From the NCBI GenBank assembly GCA_964030785.1, contig OZ034971.1:40132804-40196803 (forward strand): 64,000 nucleotides of DNA, in the 5' to 3' direction. The stretch comes from Siderastrea siderea. Taxonomy: Eukaryota; Cnidaria; Anthozoa; Scleractinia; Rhizangiidae. Below the pieces are notes generated by a model, which saw only the letters and a program-made list of their open reading frames with translations, made no database searches and was not told where the DNA came from. The translations under genes and the position numbers were made by a program. Shown piece by piece: positions 33,251 to 45,010 of this stretch; positions within the stretch are counted from its first letter, which is position 1, and each line of letters opens with the position of its first letter.

Positions 33251-33827
33251 TTGGCAAATGATGACCACACTTGCTCTTTGCACACGTGGCGCCCTTATCG
33301 TTCTTCTGTCAGTCAGCTGTCCAACCAACTCATAGAAGAGGCAGAGGGGATGCAGTCGCCGTCCCACTACCTTCTGTTCGCAACTGAATCAGGATGCGGC
33401 TATCTTCTAGATGTCCTAAGCTACCTCGCCTACAGAACACAACCTTCGTTTCACTGTAAAAGCCAAAGAAAGAAGCACATTAAAATCGACATTTTCTACT
33501 CTGTCCGATGCAAGGCATTTTACAACTTTTTGCGTAAGCCAATCGACGATTTCCTGAGAAAGATCACTAAAAGTTACAGTGACTGTAACTTTTAATTTCT
33601 ACTTCACCAGTCCAGAGGAAGAACAAGATGATTCCGATGCACCAGACACCCAAATCCAGCTCATTATTAGTCGAATATATTTCGAAGAAGTTCTCAAGTC
33701 CGCCAATGAAAATCCTCGATGTTATTTTGTAGGGAGACCGGCGATTGCCGAAAACGTGGAAAACATATGCAAGAGAAAAGGAGTGAGGTTAGTGAAGGAT
33801 TACACTAACGGACGGGGAAGCGACTGA
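33251..33827 (+). pseudogene. NAD(P)-binding oxidoreductase-like fragment, frameshifted
   Basis: One frame (33251-33595) reads HYLLFATESGCGYLLDVLSYL then HIKIDIFYSVR, resembling the nucleotide-binding glycine loop and second strand of ferredoxin-reductase-type domains. A second frame (33579-33827) continues with FNFYFTSPEEE ... PRCYFVGRPAIAENVENICK, resembling the C-terminal G-P-x motif region, and ends at a stop at 33825-33827. The frame changes inside a perfect palindrome at 33569-33593. No ATG is convincing at the start (33251 is TTG). Family resemblance is weak and by eye; an unrelated protein is possible. Confidence 0.35.
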
Positions 33828-33834
33828 GAAGACC

Positions 33835-35409
33835 GCCGTTTGTTGATAAAGTGTCTTAAGATAAGCTTCTGGGTTTTTTTTTCATTATTGCCATTTGCGT
33901 TGTAGCCGGTCTTGTTATAGATGTTAGGAGCATCAGATCAAAAATTCGCTAAAACGCATGGCTTGAATGCGACATAGTATTGATAGCCGAAGGACTAAGC
34001 TGTATTAGAAGCTTTGAAACACATTGTCGTAGAATACGCTTAGGAATTTCGCCAGGAAGTAATTGTTTTATGATTCTTTCCTGATTAAAATTCAGACTAT
34101 ATTTACTGCATGCTCATTTGTCTCAAGTTTGCTCTGAATGACGCCTTCGAAACAATGGAAAGTCGAACAAAAAAAAAAAACGTACACACAAGCTTAGCTA
34201 CGAAAAATGTTTCGAGATTTTTTTTTAAAAGAAATGTCAAACCTTCAGGGCCTTACAGGTGAAAACCAAGTGAAAGGACTTGAGCGACGCGAATATATCT
34301 TGTAATAGAAAACATATTCACCCTCTTAGTCGTCTGAAGACTTTTTAGATTTACCTACGTATGATTATTCCATAATAAGGTTTGTTTAACATAGTTTCGT
34401 ATTAAATAATCGCCTTTCTATGTAGCTCTATGTAGTCAGTACACGCTCAACACGGCTGAAAGATAGCGATGAGACGGCGTCGCATTTCCAATAGTAGATG
34501 AAAAATCTGTAGCTATTCGCCGTTAGTCTTTCTACTTCCACAACAAAATGGAAATATTTTATAGTTTGTTATTTAAGATATACTAATCCACCCAGCAAAG
34601 AGTAGGTGTCGCAGTTTTCTACTTGTTCCTATACACTCAGGCCACAGACTCAGTCACCATCAGTGAGAACACAAGCCAACGCTGTTTTTTTCCTCTTTCG
34701 CGCTCCTCTTGTCCCTCACAATTCAGACAGACATTCTTGTAAACCAACATTGATAGGACAGGGAGACAGATTGTGTCCCACCTAATGCGTCTAATACTGC
34801 AGTTTATGCCCCAGCAACGTTTTAATCACGTGTTCTTAGCGACGTTAAGGTCAACGTAGCTCGGCGCTTAAATAGTTTTTGCTTCGTTGTCACTGTAGCT
34901 TTTCTGTGCACCTTTTACGGACTTAAGACGGCAAAAGGAACACTCTACGACGCAGTGGTTAATTACGGATAACACATGGAACTAACCAAAGGAACTGCGT
35001 AAACGAAATTACTGACTGTGGTACAAATGTACTTCACGCTGCAAACAGGGAAAATATTTGCTGACGTCATGACCCGGGCGTCAAACGTGTACCTTATTGG
35101 ATTAAAGACGGTTCTACAGTAGCTATACTTTGGATAACAACTGCTTTAGTTAATAGAGTGTGTATTCTATAAAATAAACGTCTGCCATCTTAACCCAATC
35201 CGTATCTGTGTGAGTTGGTCGGCAAGTTTCCTTGCCGTTTGCATGGGCCAGTCTGTCCGACTACAAGCTCAAGAACTATGAAAGAAGGTAAGCGATTGAA
35301 AACGCTCCGAAAATGGGGATTTTGGAAACGCAGTCCAAAATAAAGATTTCGTCGTTTATAAGTGCCCGGCAGAATTTAAAGATTTGTTGAGATTCAACCT
35401 TCCATTCTC
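33835..35409. other. Unique non-coding sequence
   Basis: No repeat family or domain is recognised. Near 35277 an ATG codon is followed by a consensus donor (ATGAAAGAAG|GTAAGC), the only gene-like signal here. Confidence 0.5.
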
Positions 35410-36745
35410 GCGTTAACGATCGAAAACAAAGGTTTTGAAAAACGATAACATTGAACAGTAAACAAGTCAGTACAAAGTAGTCAAAGTAAAAAAAACCGAT
35501 TCACAACGGAAAGAGGTGGATGGGCCTTCATTTGTGGTAAAATACCAGGGTGTGCCTTCTCAGACGGTCCGAGGTCCGCCTGAGAATCAGGCTAAAGGTG
35601 TGCCATGTATTGAACTGAACTGAAAGCTATCAGTTTTAATTGCCTAACCATTTACTTTTTTCATACTGCAGCTCGTTTCCATGACTTCACAAATAATGTT
35701 TCCTTGAAACTTTGCTAATTTTTTAGCTTAAAAACTCCAACGTGTGTTAGCGGACCGTTCACCTAACGCACCTCCACCTGCATGTATTCATCCTCTCCAC
35801 AAGTTCTTCTCTTCTAATGTCGAGTTGGCTCATTCTCGCTTTCATCCCCACCTTCTCCCCACCCCCAGTTGGTTTTACTTTTCATTTCCAATCGCATGCA
35901 ACTGAATTCTAAACTAAGAATACGTTATTAAAATACGAGTCCACTGTTTAAGGTACATGTGATACTTAAACGCTTGCTGACATAAGATATCTAGAATACA
36001 TTTGATATTCTAGTGTTGTATCTCCCGCGTAGTGATCAGTGAACTAAATCAGTATATAATATAGTAGAAGGTGCCTTAAATTTGTCAGTAGTCAAAGGTG
36101 TTCTAAACAATTCCAACTTGTATCTTGATCATGCTTAGTGTCAATATCTCAGAGATTTTAGTTTATTATTAAAAGGCCAAAACTGCCAGTTGAAGTGCGT
36201 TTACCAATTTACCCTGTGAAAATGGTATGAGTACGCTATTACACCCGTCTGCGATAACTTGCGATCAGAACCAAGTTTAGCAGTGGTCGAGTAACAGAAA
36301 ATAAAAAAAAGCCATTAAAAAATTCCGTCCGGTTGAAGAATGTAAAAAATAAATTCCAGTTGAGCGGTAGACACTGTAGGCGATCCGGCTGGTGGCGTCA
36401 TATTCGGGGATTCCCCAAAGCCCTCAGATGACGTAACACAATAACAAGACAATAACAAGTGTTTCCGCTTTTCTAGGAAAAGACTTTTACATATGTTCTG
36501 CGAAGACCGCTTGGGTAACACAAATTTTAGCAAGAAATTAATTCTAATTATTTCCATTCACCCATCCGGTTTCCCCAAAAGAAATACGATTATCTTCCAA
36601 GGGAGATGCCTTAAGTTGTATTTAAAATGGACAATCTTGTTGTTGTTGTTGTTGTTGTTTTTACGTGACCTAGTCGCGAACTCATCTCCCCATGAACATT
36701 GCTGATTCCTAGAAACCAGGTTCACCTTTCCGAGAATTAGTTTTG
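35410..36745 (-). repeat. Block C, second-unit copy
   Basis: It is the inverted counterpart of 20060-21308. It contains a GTT microsatellite at 36638-36660 and the GTGTTAGCGGACCGTTCAC string near 35745. No gene. Confidence 0.85.
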
Positions 36746-37402
36746 CAGTATTGAAAATAAAGTTGTGGGAAATGAATAGTAAATTGCGGTTTCATTCGTC
36801 TCACTCCATCTGAATTCGTCATCAGTGGCCTCATGCTTTGATATAAAAAAGGCGAATCGGCAATTCGGCATCAAATCAAAGGCCCCTAAAACCGGTTGGG
36901 GGGGTGTGGATACTTCCTTATATTAACTAGATGCTCACACTATTTGCAGCTCCACTCTAACCTGAAGTAGGGTACATTATAATTATGCATAGGCTCCTGT
37001 ATAGATTTTGACCATTTTGATCTGAAATAGGGTGTGGTTTGTGATTCTGGTCTGGAACTGGGTGTTTTTAGAAGTTACGTTTTATCATCATCTTCTCTTG
37101 AGAAGTGTGTTTTGATTATCATCAGAACTTTGAAGCCCTTCTCAAATATTTACGCAAACGGAAGCAGTTCCGAAATAGCCCGACGTCTAATTTTGGGTCA
37201 GGTTTAAAATAACATAAAAGAAAGTAACATATTTTGGTCTAAAATAGGGTGAGGGTTTCAAGGAGTGTGTCACACACCCCCACCCAAATTTTAGGGGAGT
37301 ACCTCTCCCTGGGCCCAAAACCGACAGGTCCCGCATCCCGTGTCTGACAGAATGCTCATCCCTACTCGCTTGGCTTAGTGTGAATCCCAGAGCGGGAGAG
37401 CA
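36746..37402. repeat. Unit-2-specific sequence between blocks C and B
   Basis: Little of this appears in the corresponding place near 20005-20060. It contains GGGTGTGG and GGAGTACCTCTCCC motifs like those of the G/C-run MITEs, so it is probably one or two such insertions. Confidence 0.45.
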
Positions 37403-39090
37403 GGGGGGGGGGGGGAACTTGACTAATGTTTGGCTATAGGGGTGCCACAGAGGGTTTAAAACCCTGACCATGTTCAGGACAAAAAATGCCCTACAATAAC
37501 TACCCTGTGAAGGACAACACCCTGCATTTCAGTTTAGGTCCCTAGGGCAAATGACAACACTCCCTTGTTTCACACAATTCTAAAGTGTTTCAAATACCAG
37601 CAAACGTCCCTCATCTAGGATTGCCAAATACTGTATCAGCCATATTTAACGACGGCAATCATACTGACCATACCCTGTTTAGGACAGGTTCCCACTCTGT
37701 TTAGGACAGACTCACATAAAAAAATTATATTCCCTGGTTCCATGAAGGACAAAGAGGCTAAAACTATACCCTGTCCAGCAGCACCTCCCTGTATCGGCCA
37801 TATTAGAGAGTATCCCCACCCCCTGGGGGTGTGAGTTGACTGAGGTCGTGATATTTGCTGGATTTAACCCCACTTTGGCCTAGTGTGAGTTGACTAGGAA
37901 ATTTGCTGGTACAGATTTAAATACTTTGCTGCATTCCTCTTACAAAAGAGAGCAAATCCCGCTCTAGCCACGGTGCAAACAGATGTTCTTTCACAATATC
38001 ACAACTGCCAGGCGTCTTTAAACTCCATCTAGCACCCCACCCTCATAACTGTGATTCGAATTATATCAATTTCTTAAATAAATTTTTCAAAGACATTTGC
38101 CCTTGAATTAAAACAACCATTTTTGTTGTCTAAAATATTTCATTGTAATTTTTGTCCATTCAGAAAGACAAGGAAAATCAAGGAGACACAATAAGGGGGA
38201 ATTTTTAAGTTAAATGAAATACACTGTGACACGCAGTGAATGTACTCTAAAGCATTCCATTTTATTGGTCTATAACAAGATTATACACAAAACACTCGCG
38301 TATGTTCACAATTAGCCTGATGAAAAACACACAAAAAGGTTTGGGAGAATCAGAAAGCTCAGGTGAACCAATAAAATGGAAAAAGCAGTATACTCTGATA
38401 TTCTCCATCCCAAACTGTCTATTGTGTCTTAACTTTAGACTACCAATTGAAAAATAAGAACGCAAATTAAGGTAGGGATATGATAAACCATAAAAGCCTT
38501 AAAAGAACATATTCTCCCAGAACCTCTCACTGAGAGTTAATCAGGTCCCAGAGGTTGTAAACACAGATTCGTGAAGAACAAAATCTAACAAGTTTTTAAT
38601 AATGTTTAACATACACTGCAATGTTTACACCTGACTCACTCACTCAGTGTAATCTCAAACTTATACTAACAAAGAAGGAGAACAATAAACAATTTATTGT
38701 CTGTAATAACAGTTTTTTGCACAGATGGTGCATTAATGTACAATTGCAGTGAGTTTGAGAGAACTTGAATGATTCTGTGACCTTTCACATTGATTCTGCC
38801 TTAACTCTCTCCACTGTAAATTGACAATGCACTAAGAAACTAAAAATTAAGACAATTTAACATGACATAATATTACTGCAACAGTTTAAGGAGGCTTGAA
38901 AGGATCTCTAGTTCTGTGCACATACCCTACACATGACATGCCAAGAATGCACAAGTCAACCAAGTCAATCGAAATTTCTAGTAAAAGTCCCGCCTGCAAA
39001 GTACTGGAAGTGAAAATATGGCGTAAAGTCTTACAAACCAGAAATAAAACATGCACGAAACAATTGTTTTCATTAACAAATTTTGCTTGG
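37403..39090 (-). repeat. Block B, second-unit copy
   Basis: It is the inverted counterpart of 12890-14777. Its outer 430 bases (37403-37833) are a CCCTGTTTAGGACA-family MITE with a G run at 37403-37416, uninterrupted here and so the empty site for the 14778-19943 element. 39091-39273 is unique sequence joining B to block A. Confidence 0.85.
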
Positions 39091-39273
39091 CGACCCAGCC
39101 TGACTTTTCGCATGCATGTAGCCTTAAGTGTGCCAATTCAAATAGAAACGTTTGGAGGATAGTTATTCAGTGGAACTTTTTGTAATTCAAGAAAACAACT
39201 TTTTCAATATAATTTAAGTTCTACTGAATAAATTTTTGTCAAATCACCAGAGAAGTTAAAGAATTTAGGGCAC

Positions 39274-41295
39274 TTTTCAGATAATTGGCAAAAACTGAAA
39301 TTTGGAAGTTCTTTTTGTGGGCCTTGGTGTTGCCATGGTAATGGCTATGACGTCACAATCAGCCTTAAAATATTGCCCGTCAAAAGAGGTGTTAGGAGAT
39401 GCATGGTTTGCCTACATTGTCACAAATACTTTTTTGTACCCGTTCCTCGTTTCAAAGGGATTAAAACAATTAAAAACCCTTTAGAGCCACCTTAAAACAC
39501 ATGCCCGATACAAATTTGACAATGAATTTGCAAGAAATTCAGTGTTTGCGTAAACCAAAGCCAATACATCACACTTATTATAAAAAACATAAATTACGGT
39601 AAGCACGAAATAATAACCGTATTTACTAGGCTAGTGTATAAACACAGGAGAGGGACTCTCATTATTTAAAAGTGACAGAGAGATCTGACAGAGATACTTG
39701 TTGGAGAATGAATACTAAGGAAAAAACAAGAAAGAAAGAAACCCCTCAATGCACCAGAACCATGTTTTGAACATATGATACCAGTTTGTTTTTACTCAGC
39801 AAATAATAATACAAAACATTAACTGAAAATTGTCTAATTTTTTACATCACTGGCAATCAAGTCAACTGAGTTATGTAATTTTACATGGCACTGTTTCAGT
39901 ATTTACACACAAGGTAAAATACCATAACACACGGTAATTAGGTCTGACTCAGTAAATGTAGAAACTAAACAACCTTATAGTGGTACCAAAACTGTAGTTT
40001 AAATCCTGAACGTACAATGTGCAATCACTACGGTTACTTTAAATAACAGACTGGAGTGACCTCCCTGACTGCTAATCTAGGATGTCAGTTATACAGGGTG
40101 TGTTTAGCTTTTTAATCACTCCTGTCACTTTTAAACAAATAGTTCCCCACACCCCTCCTTCCAAAAAAAGGTATTATTAAACAATTATTCTACAAGGAAC
40201 TACTTCATTGGATAATTAGTGAAAAATAAACAACTCCTATCAAACAGGTGCAATACAAATAATTATTGTTTTATTAAATTGTTGTTGATTTTTTGTCCTT
40301 AAATTTTTTGGACAAATGTTTGTTTTACGGATAAGCTTTTGAATGCTGTGGCACCTGACATAGCATTCATTGAGGCAAAAAGCAAGGTTATTCACAGAAT
40401 GATAAAGTGTGTGCAACGTTCCAATGATAGACTGCTTTCAACCCTTTCAGGATAGTCGAGAGCGAGTCTGTAGCGAGGAGGAAAGACAACAAGAGACTGA
40501 TCCCCCCTCGGCTCTTGGATCCAGGTTTTACTTTCTTCGCTTTTTTTTTTCTCACTTTCAGCTATCCAGAAAGGGACTGCTAGTAGTTTAATCAAATGAG
40601 AAAACTAGATTCAGAGTTTTTAAACAACATATTATTTAAAAACTTGTGACTTACGGTAAATAAGCTAAGACAGTAATCTATTATTTATAAAAAAGACCGG
40701 TGTTTAAACTTCAGTAATACTATAAACTGCCTAAAATATAAGTAATGTTCACACAAAAGTGAATTAAATGTTTGTCATGGTCTCAATGAGTTCTTTTGGC
40801 CAAAAAGCCACAGTTCACATGCATCTACATGTAATAATTCTCTTACTACAGCTATACCCCGGGGGGGGGGGGACTCCCATATGAAAATGACGGGGATGCT
40901 CCTCGGAAAATTAGAATTATACCCCTAAAGGAGACCAATCTGGGCATGGTTCAGGTGTTATTTGACCCCTAAACGAGACCATGCTAAAACAGACAACCAA
41001 ATAAGAGCTTCAGTGATTTTAAATGCGCTAAAGATTGACGCTAAAGATTGACGTCGTTTGGTTTTTCATATAGATATTTCCTTACGCACACCCTAAGCGA
41101 TACCTGAATGGGTAAAAATATTGGCTTTCCTTCCTAAAAACCCTAAGCGAGACCAAAATCTGCAAATTACAACCCTAAGCGAGACGACGAGCATCCCCGT
41201 CACTTTGATATGGGAGTCCCTCCCCCCGGGAGCTATACAAACTATATAAAGTGTCAGTAACTTAAGTGATACTGTATTGCCAACTAATTACACTG
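39274..41295 (+). repeat. Block A, second-unit copy
   Basis: It is a direct copy of 4337-5945 and continues straight into block D at about 41296, which I take as the ancestral order. It contains one inserted MITE (40857-41230). Confidence 0.85.
40857..41230. mobile_element. 374-bp MITE with CCCTAAGCGAGACC motifs
   Basis: Ends are inverted over about 42 bases (CCCCGGGGGG...ACTCCCATAT and ATATGGGAGTCC...CCGGG), and AGCTATA is duplicated at 40850-40856 and 41231-41237. Internally, variants of CCCTAARCGAGACC recur about five times. The block-A copy at 5870-5900 lacks it. Confidence 0.85.
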
Positions 41296-43189
41296 TAATT
41301 GACAAGGAAAATGAGTGATAATATTCTTTTCTGAATCATTGTTAACAAGAAGTCAAAATAGACTGGTGACAGCCAGGCCACTTTCAATCCCCTATGATGC
41401 TCCCCTTCCCCATGGCCAGTCAGCCCCCAAGGAAAAAACATAGATTATCCACATTATGTTGGACAGGCCACATAACTAGTTTTTCTTTAACAGCATATTT
41501 TAGGAGGAATTGTTGACACCCCTCGCTGATCTTACAAAAATATTAGAGCATGACAAAGTTTAATGTTATGCATGAATCCAAACATTTTTTAGCCTGGATG
41601 TCAAAAACAGACTGTAAACGTCAATCTACATAATGTGCATATCCAGTATTTCGAATATTTCAAATCCATTCTCCAAAATCACATGACAGACCGAATGAAC
41701 TCTTCAAAATGACAAAGAAGAACTTGACAATTCCTGCAAGATTTTGAATTCCCACAGAAATTTATAGAAATTGAATCAGGCTAGTATTTCAAATCGATTG
41801 TAAATTTATTTTTTATTTTAAGTTTGCCACAACCAGTTGAAACCATAGTTTGTATGTTGATGTCAAAGCAGCATAAAAGAAGACAGTACGAAAATGACTT
41901 CTTAATTTACAATGCCTAAGTCAGTGACCTGAAAACGGAGATTTCTCACGCAATTCTGCCTAGGCAGGATAAAGAGAAATAGGAGAAATTAATTAAGACG
42001 GATTCCGCTCAACGTTCGAGCAATAAGTGCAAAAAATATTTACCAAAAAACTACTCATAGCACGGTAACATTTTAAATGCTATTTGAAACATCTCACTCT
42101 AGTTCACTTGCCCAAGTGACCCCGCGATGAAATTCTCAAGCATTCTCAAGAAAATTAATTTCAAATCTCGTAAAAGTATGCTAAAAACGGGCGCCATTTT
42201 GTTTTGAACTGACATGAAGCGTCTTTTTAATTGAAATATTGATAACTTCAAATCCAATTTTCTCTCGCGGGGTCAGCTTGGGAGCAAAAGTAACGATAAG
42301 TTCTTCTTATCTGTTCTCAAAATGTGACAGTGCTGCAAGTATTTTTTTGGTAACTTAATTTTTGCACTTACTGCTCGAACGTTGAGCGGAAATCGTCTTA
42401 AAACGACATATACAAGCTTTAGAGCTAAATAGTACGGTATTACACCTTTATATAGATAATAAGCACGAGAAAAAATTATCTATCATAGAAATCTACCATG
42501 GCAAACAATTTGCATTAATAAACAACACAAAATTGGCTGCTCTGACAAGGGTCTAATTTGTTTTGGCTCCTGCATGCTTTCTCACTTGAACACAAAAGCA
42601 GTTCAGGACGAAACTTTTCTTTTTGAAAAACACAGGGAGCATTTTGATTTTTAACACTCTGTGGGCAGTGAAGCATAAGAAAGAACAACAAACCTGAAAG
42701 TGGAGAAGCTGAAAGTTTTAATTGACTTCATTTGAAAAGTAAATGTGTATCATGTTTTTAACCTCTCCAAAATAGACAATTGCCAGTAAAAGTACAATTC
42801 AAAATGACAAATAAACTGAGCACTAGCTGAGGAAATCTTTTACAAATTCATTTAAAGCTTGATATCAAATTATTTTTACCCAAACAATAAACAGTCGGTC
42901 AGAAGTCTGTAAGGTTATATTAAGGCTAGTTCATTATAACAACACTTGCAAAAAACATGACAGAAGATTTTTAAAGGGTGCACTTAATTTGTTCGGTCTT
43001 TTATAATATGAGTTTTAGACACAAAACTGCAAATACTTAAACTTCTGTTTTTTTTGTTTTTGTTTTATAGTGTATTCCAACAGCAATGATTGTGATATGC
43101 AACTGCTGTAAAAATACATTTATTTTACTGTGATGTTATTTAACTTATTGTCTTCTTGTTCTTGCGCTATAAAAAACACATGATGAGTT
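41296..43189 (+). repeat. Block D, second-unit copy (3' flank of NHL2)
   Basis: It matches 21309-21907 plus 24655-25494 in direct orientation, apart from a MITE at 41997-42397. It forms the downstream flank of NHL2. Confidence 0.85.
41997..42397. mobile_element. 401-bp MITE with TTAA target duplication
   Basis: Terminal inverted repeats of more than 40 bases begin GACGGATTCCGCTCAACG and end CGTTGAGCGGAAATCGTC. TTAA flanks both sides (41993-41996, 42398-42401), and the NHL1 unit near 24710-24740 lacks the insertion. TTAA targets fit piggyBac-like or Kolobok-like families. Confidence 0.85.
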
Positions 43190-44932
43190 TTAAATAACAA
43201 TTACCTTGCCATTGTGATGCTCGTCTCTTACAGCTACAGCAATGTGACCCTCCATGGTCACTGTAATCCCTCCAAGCCACTGAATCCTTTCTTCATCGAG
43301 TGTAATGCCTCGCACAAACTCGCCATCTTTAGTGTATATATCCACTCGCGGGCGGTTTGTTTCCCGTTCTTCACAAGCGATGACGACATGTTCACCTGCA
43401 GGGTGGGAAGCCATTGTATAGCAATCTCCTTTGGTGTTAATGTTGAACTTGTTCAGCTGTGTTCCATCCTCGGTGAATACGTGAACACAGTCATCACCTG
43501 TGTCAGGCACCATCACACTGCCGTCAGGGACCGTGGTAATGTCCCATGCTTCCTTCAATATTCCTCCTCCCAAGCTACAGACATATCCTCCGTCATGGTT
43601 GAACACATCAACAACAGGCTTGTGCTCATCAGTCCTCCTCAATACCAGCACTTTGTTGCTGCTAACTGTCAGTCTCATGCCCCAGACCCCTCTCACAGGA
43701 AACTTGTTCAGCCGGTCGCCACTGTTCTGGTACACATGCATTTCCAGCTCCCATCCCTCAGCCCCAGGCTTCTTCAGTTCGACCAGTACATAGATGTTAC
43801 TGTTGTTCAGGTTAGTGGCGACATCAAGAGCATCTAACAGTGTATCGGCGTCATCAGTTTGAGGTTTAAAACTGTGAAGAAACTTTCCGCTACTACTAAA
43901 CACCTTGACTGTTTTATCCCCATTGTCTGCTATGATAAACTGTCCGTCGGTGTTTGTAGCGATACCGCGCGGCCTCTTCAGCTTGTGCTTCCTTTCACCC
44001 TCCTGACCAAATGACCATGGTGTAACACAGCAGTGTTCCATGTCAACTTTCTGCAATACTTTTTTCACTCTGCTGTCACGCAGAGGGTCAATTTTGTCTT
44101 CCCCAGTATCAACAGAAGGCCAGAGCCAGACATGCACGTCTTTATTAGCTATTTGCGCAGCATCATAGATGGCGCGATTTACCTGACAGACGGTGGAAAT
44201 TATTTCCCTCCGTTCGTCTTTGCCAAAGCGGCCCTTGATATTGAGGACGCTTTTTTCAAGCCCGATTCTAAAGTTCCTCTGAACATCTGGCAGAGAGTGG
44301 AGTTTCTGAAGGCATTGTTCGCACTCTGGTAATGCATTTTCCATTGCGGTCTTCACAGACAAAGACGACAAGTCGCCCGCGGTGAGCACAGTACCTACAG
44401 CTGACTCTAACATTGACGCCATGACACGATATCGAATGGCTGTGATGCGGTCAAATGTGCTTAGGGCTTCATTGTTGAAAGCTCTCGTTGCTTCTTCACG
44501 GGTCATCTTGAATCTCTTTTCTGCCTGAGAAAGCGCACTTTTAGTTGTTTCACTGAACTCAGTCAGTTCCATGTTTGTCATTTGTGCAGCGAGGGCAACT
44601 GTTTTCACAGTAGCTGGTGTTGCAGGTGAGCTAAGCTCTTCAAGATTCTCGTTTCTTTTCCTGGCTCCAGTGGTTGCTGCCGCAGCTTCTGCGTCGATTG
44701 CGTGATAAAGATATTTGAGACCAGCTCCAAAGGCATCTATCGCTGCCAGAAGGTCCTTTCTCGCTAATCCATCCAACTTCGACTTGATATCGTCGATTTC
44801 ACGTACGATCAAATCTCGGATTTTTTTGTCAGTCACATCGCCTTCTTTCAATTTTTCGGCGGCTTTATCTCTGCCTTTATTCACGAGCAAGCCAACAGTG
44901 GCTTTAAACACGGCTGTTACTATCGAGGACAT
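43190..44932 (-). CDS. NHL-repeat protein, paralogue 2 (580 aa)
   Basis: The ATG at 44932 aligns with the NHL1 start; upstream is an acceptor-like CTTTTATAGCAG, so a 5' UTR intron is possible. The architecture is the same as NHL1: about 320 residues of helical, charged sequence with no recognised domain, then NHL-type blades (RPRGIATNTDGQFIIADNGD, VKVFSSSGKFLHSF, VHVFTEDGTQLNKF, VDIYTKDGEFVRGI). The two proteins align over their full length with mostly identical residues and only short in-frame indels, the least conserved part being the linker around residues 85-110. Both frames are intact, suggesting both are maintained. It ends like NHL1 just after GGCAAG|GTAATT. Function unknown; NHL propellers usually mediate protein or RNA binding. 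Confidence 0.87.
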   Translation of the reverse strand: MSSIVTAVFKATVGLLVNKGRDKAAEKLKEGDVTDKKIRDLIVREIDDIKSKLDGLARKDLLAAIDAFGAGLKYLYHAIDAEAAAATTGARKRNENLEELSSPATPATVKTVALAAQMTNMELTEFSETTKSALSQAEKRFKMTREEATRAFNNEALSTFDRITAIRYRVMASMLESAVGTVLTAGDLSSLSVKTAMENALPECEQCLQKLHSLPDVQRNFRIGLEKSVLNIKGRFGKDERREIISTVCQVNRAIYDAAQIANKDVHVWLWPSVDTGEDKIDPLRDSRVKKVLQKVDMEHCCVTPWSFGQEGERKHKLKRPRGIATNTDGQFIIADNGDKTVKVFSSSGKFLHSFKPQTDDADTLLDALDVATNLNNSNIYVLVELKKPGAEGWELEMHVYQNSGDRLNKFPVRGVWGMRLTVSSNKVLVLRRTDEHKPVVDVFNHDGGYVCSLGGGILKEAWDITTVPDGSVMVPDTGDDCVHVFTEDGTQLNKFNINTKGDCYTMASHPAGEHVVIACEERETNRPRVDIYTKDGEFVRGITLDEERIQWLGGITVTMEGHIAVAVRDEHHNGKVIVI

Positions 44933-45010
44933 TGCTGCTATAAAAGAGTTATTCGGCAACAGTGTTGTAGTTTGTGCACTGTATTCGCAGGCTAGTGCAC
45001 TAATGAACAA

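Noticed and set aside
43214..43837. 207-codon plus-strand frame opposite NHL2
   Set aside because: It is the antisense of the propeller coding region; the NHL1 antisense equivalent is shorter and not conserved as protein.
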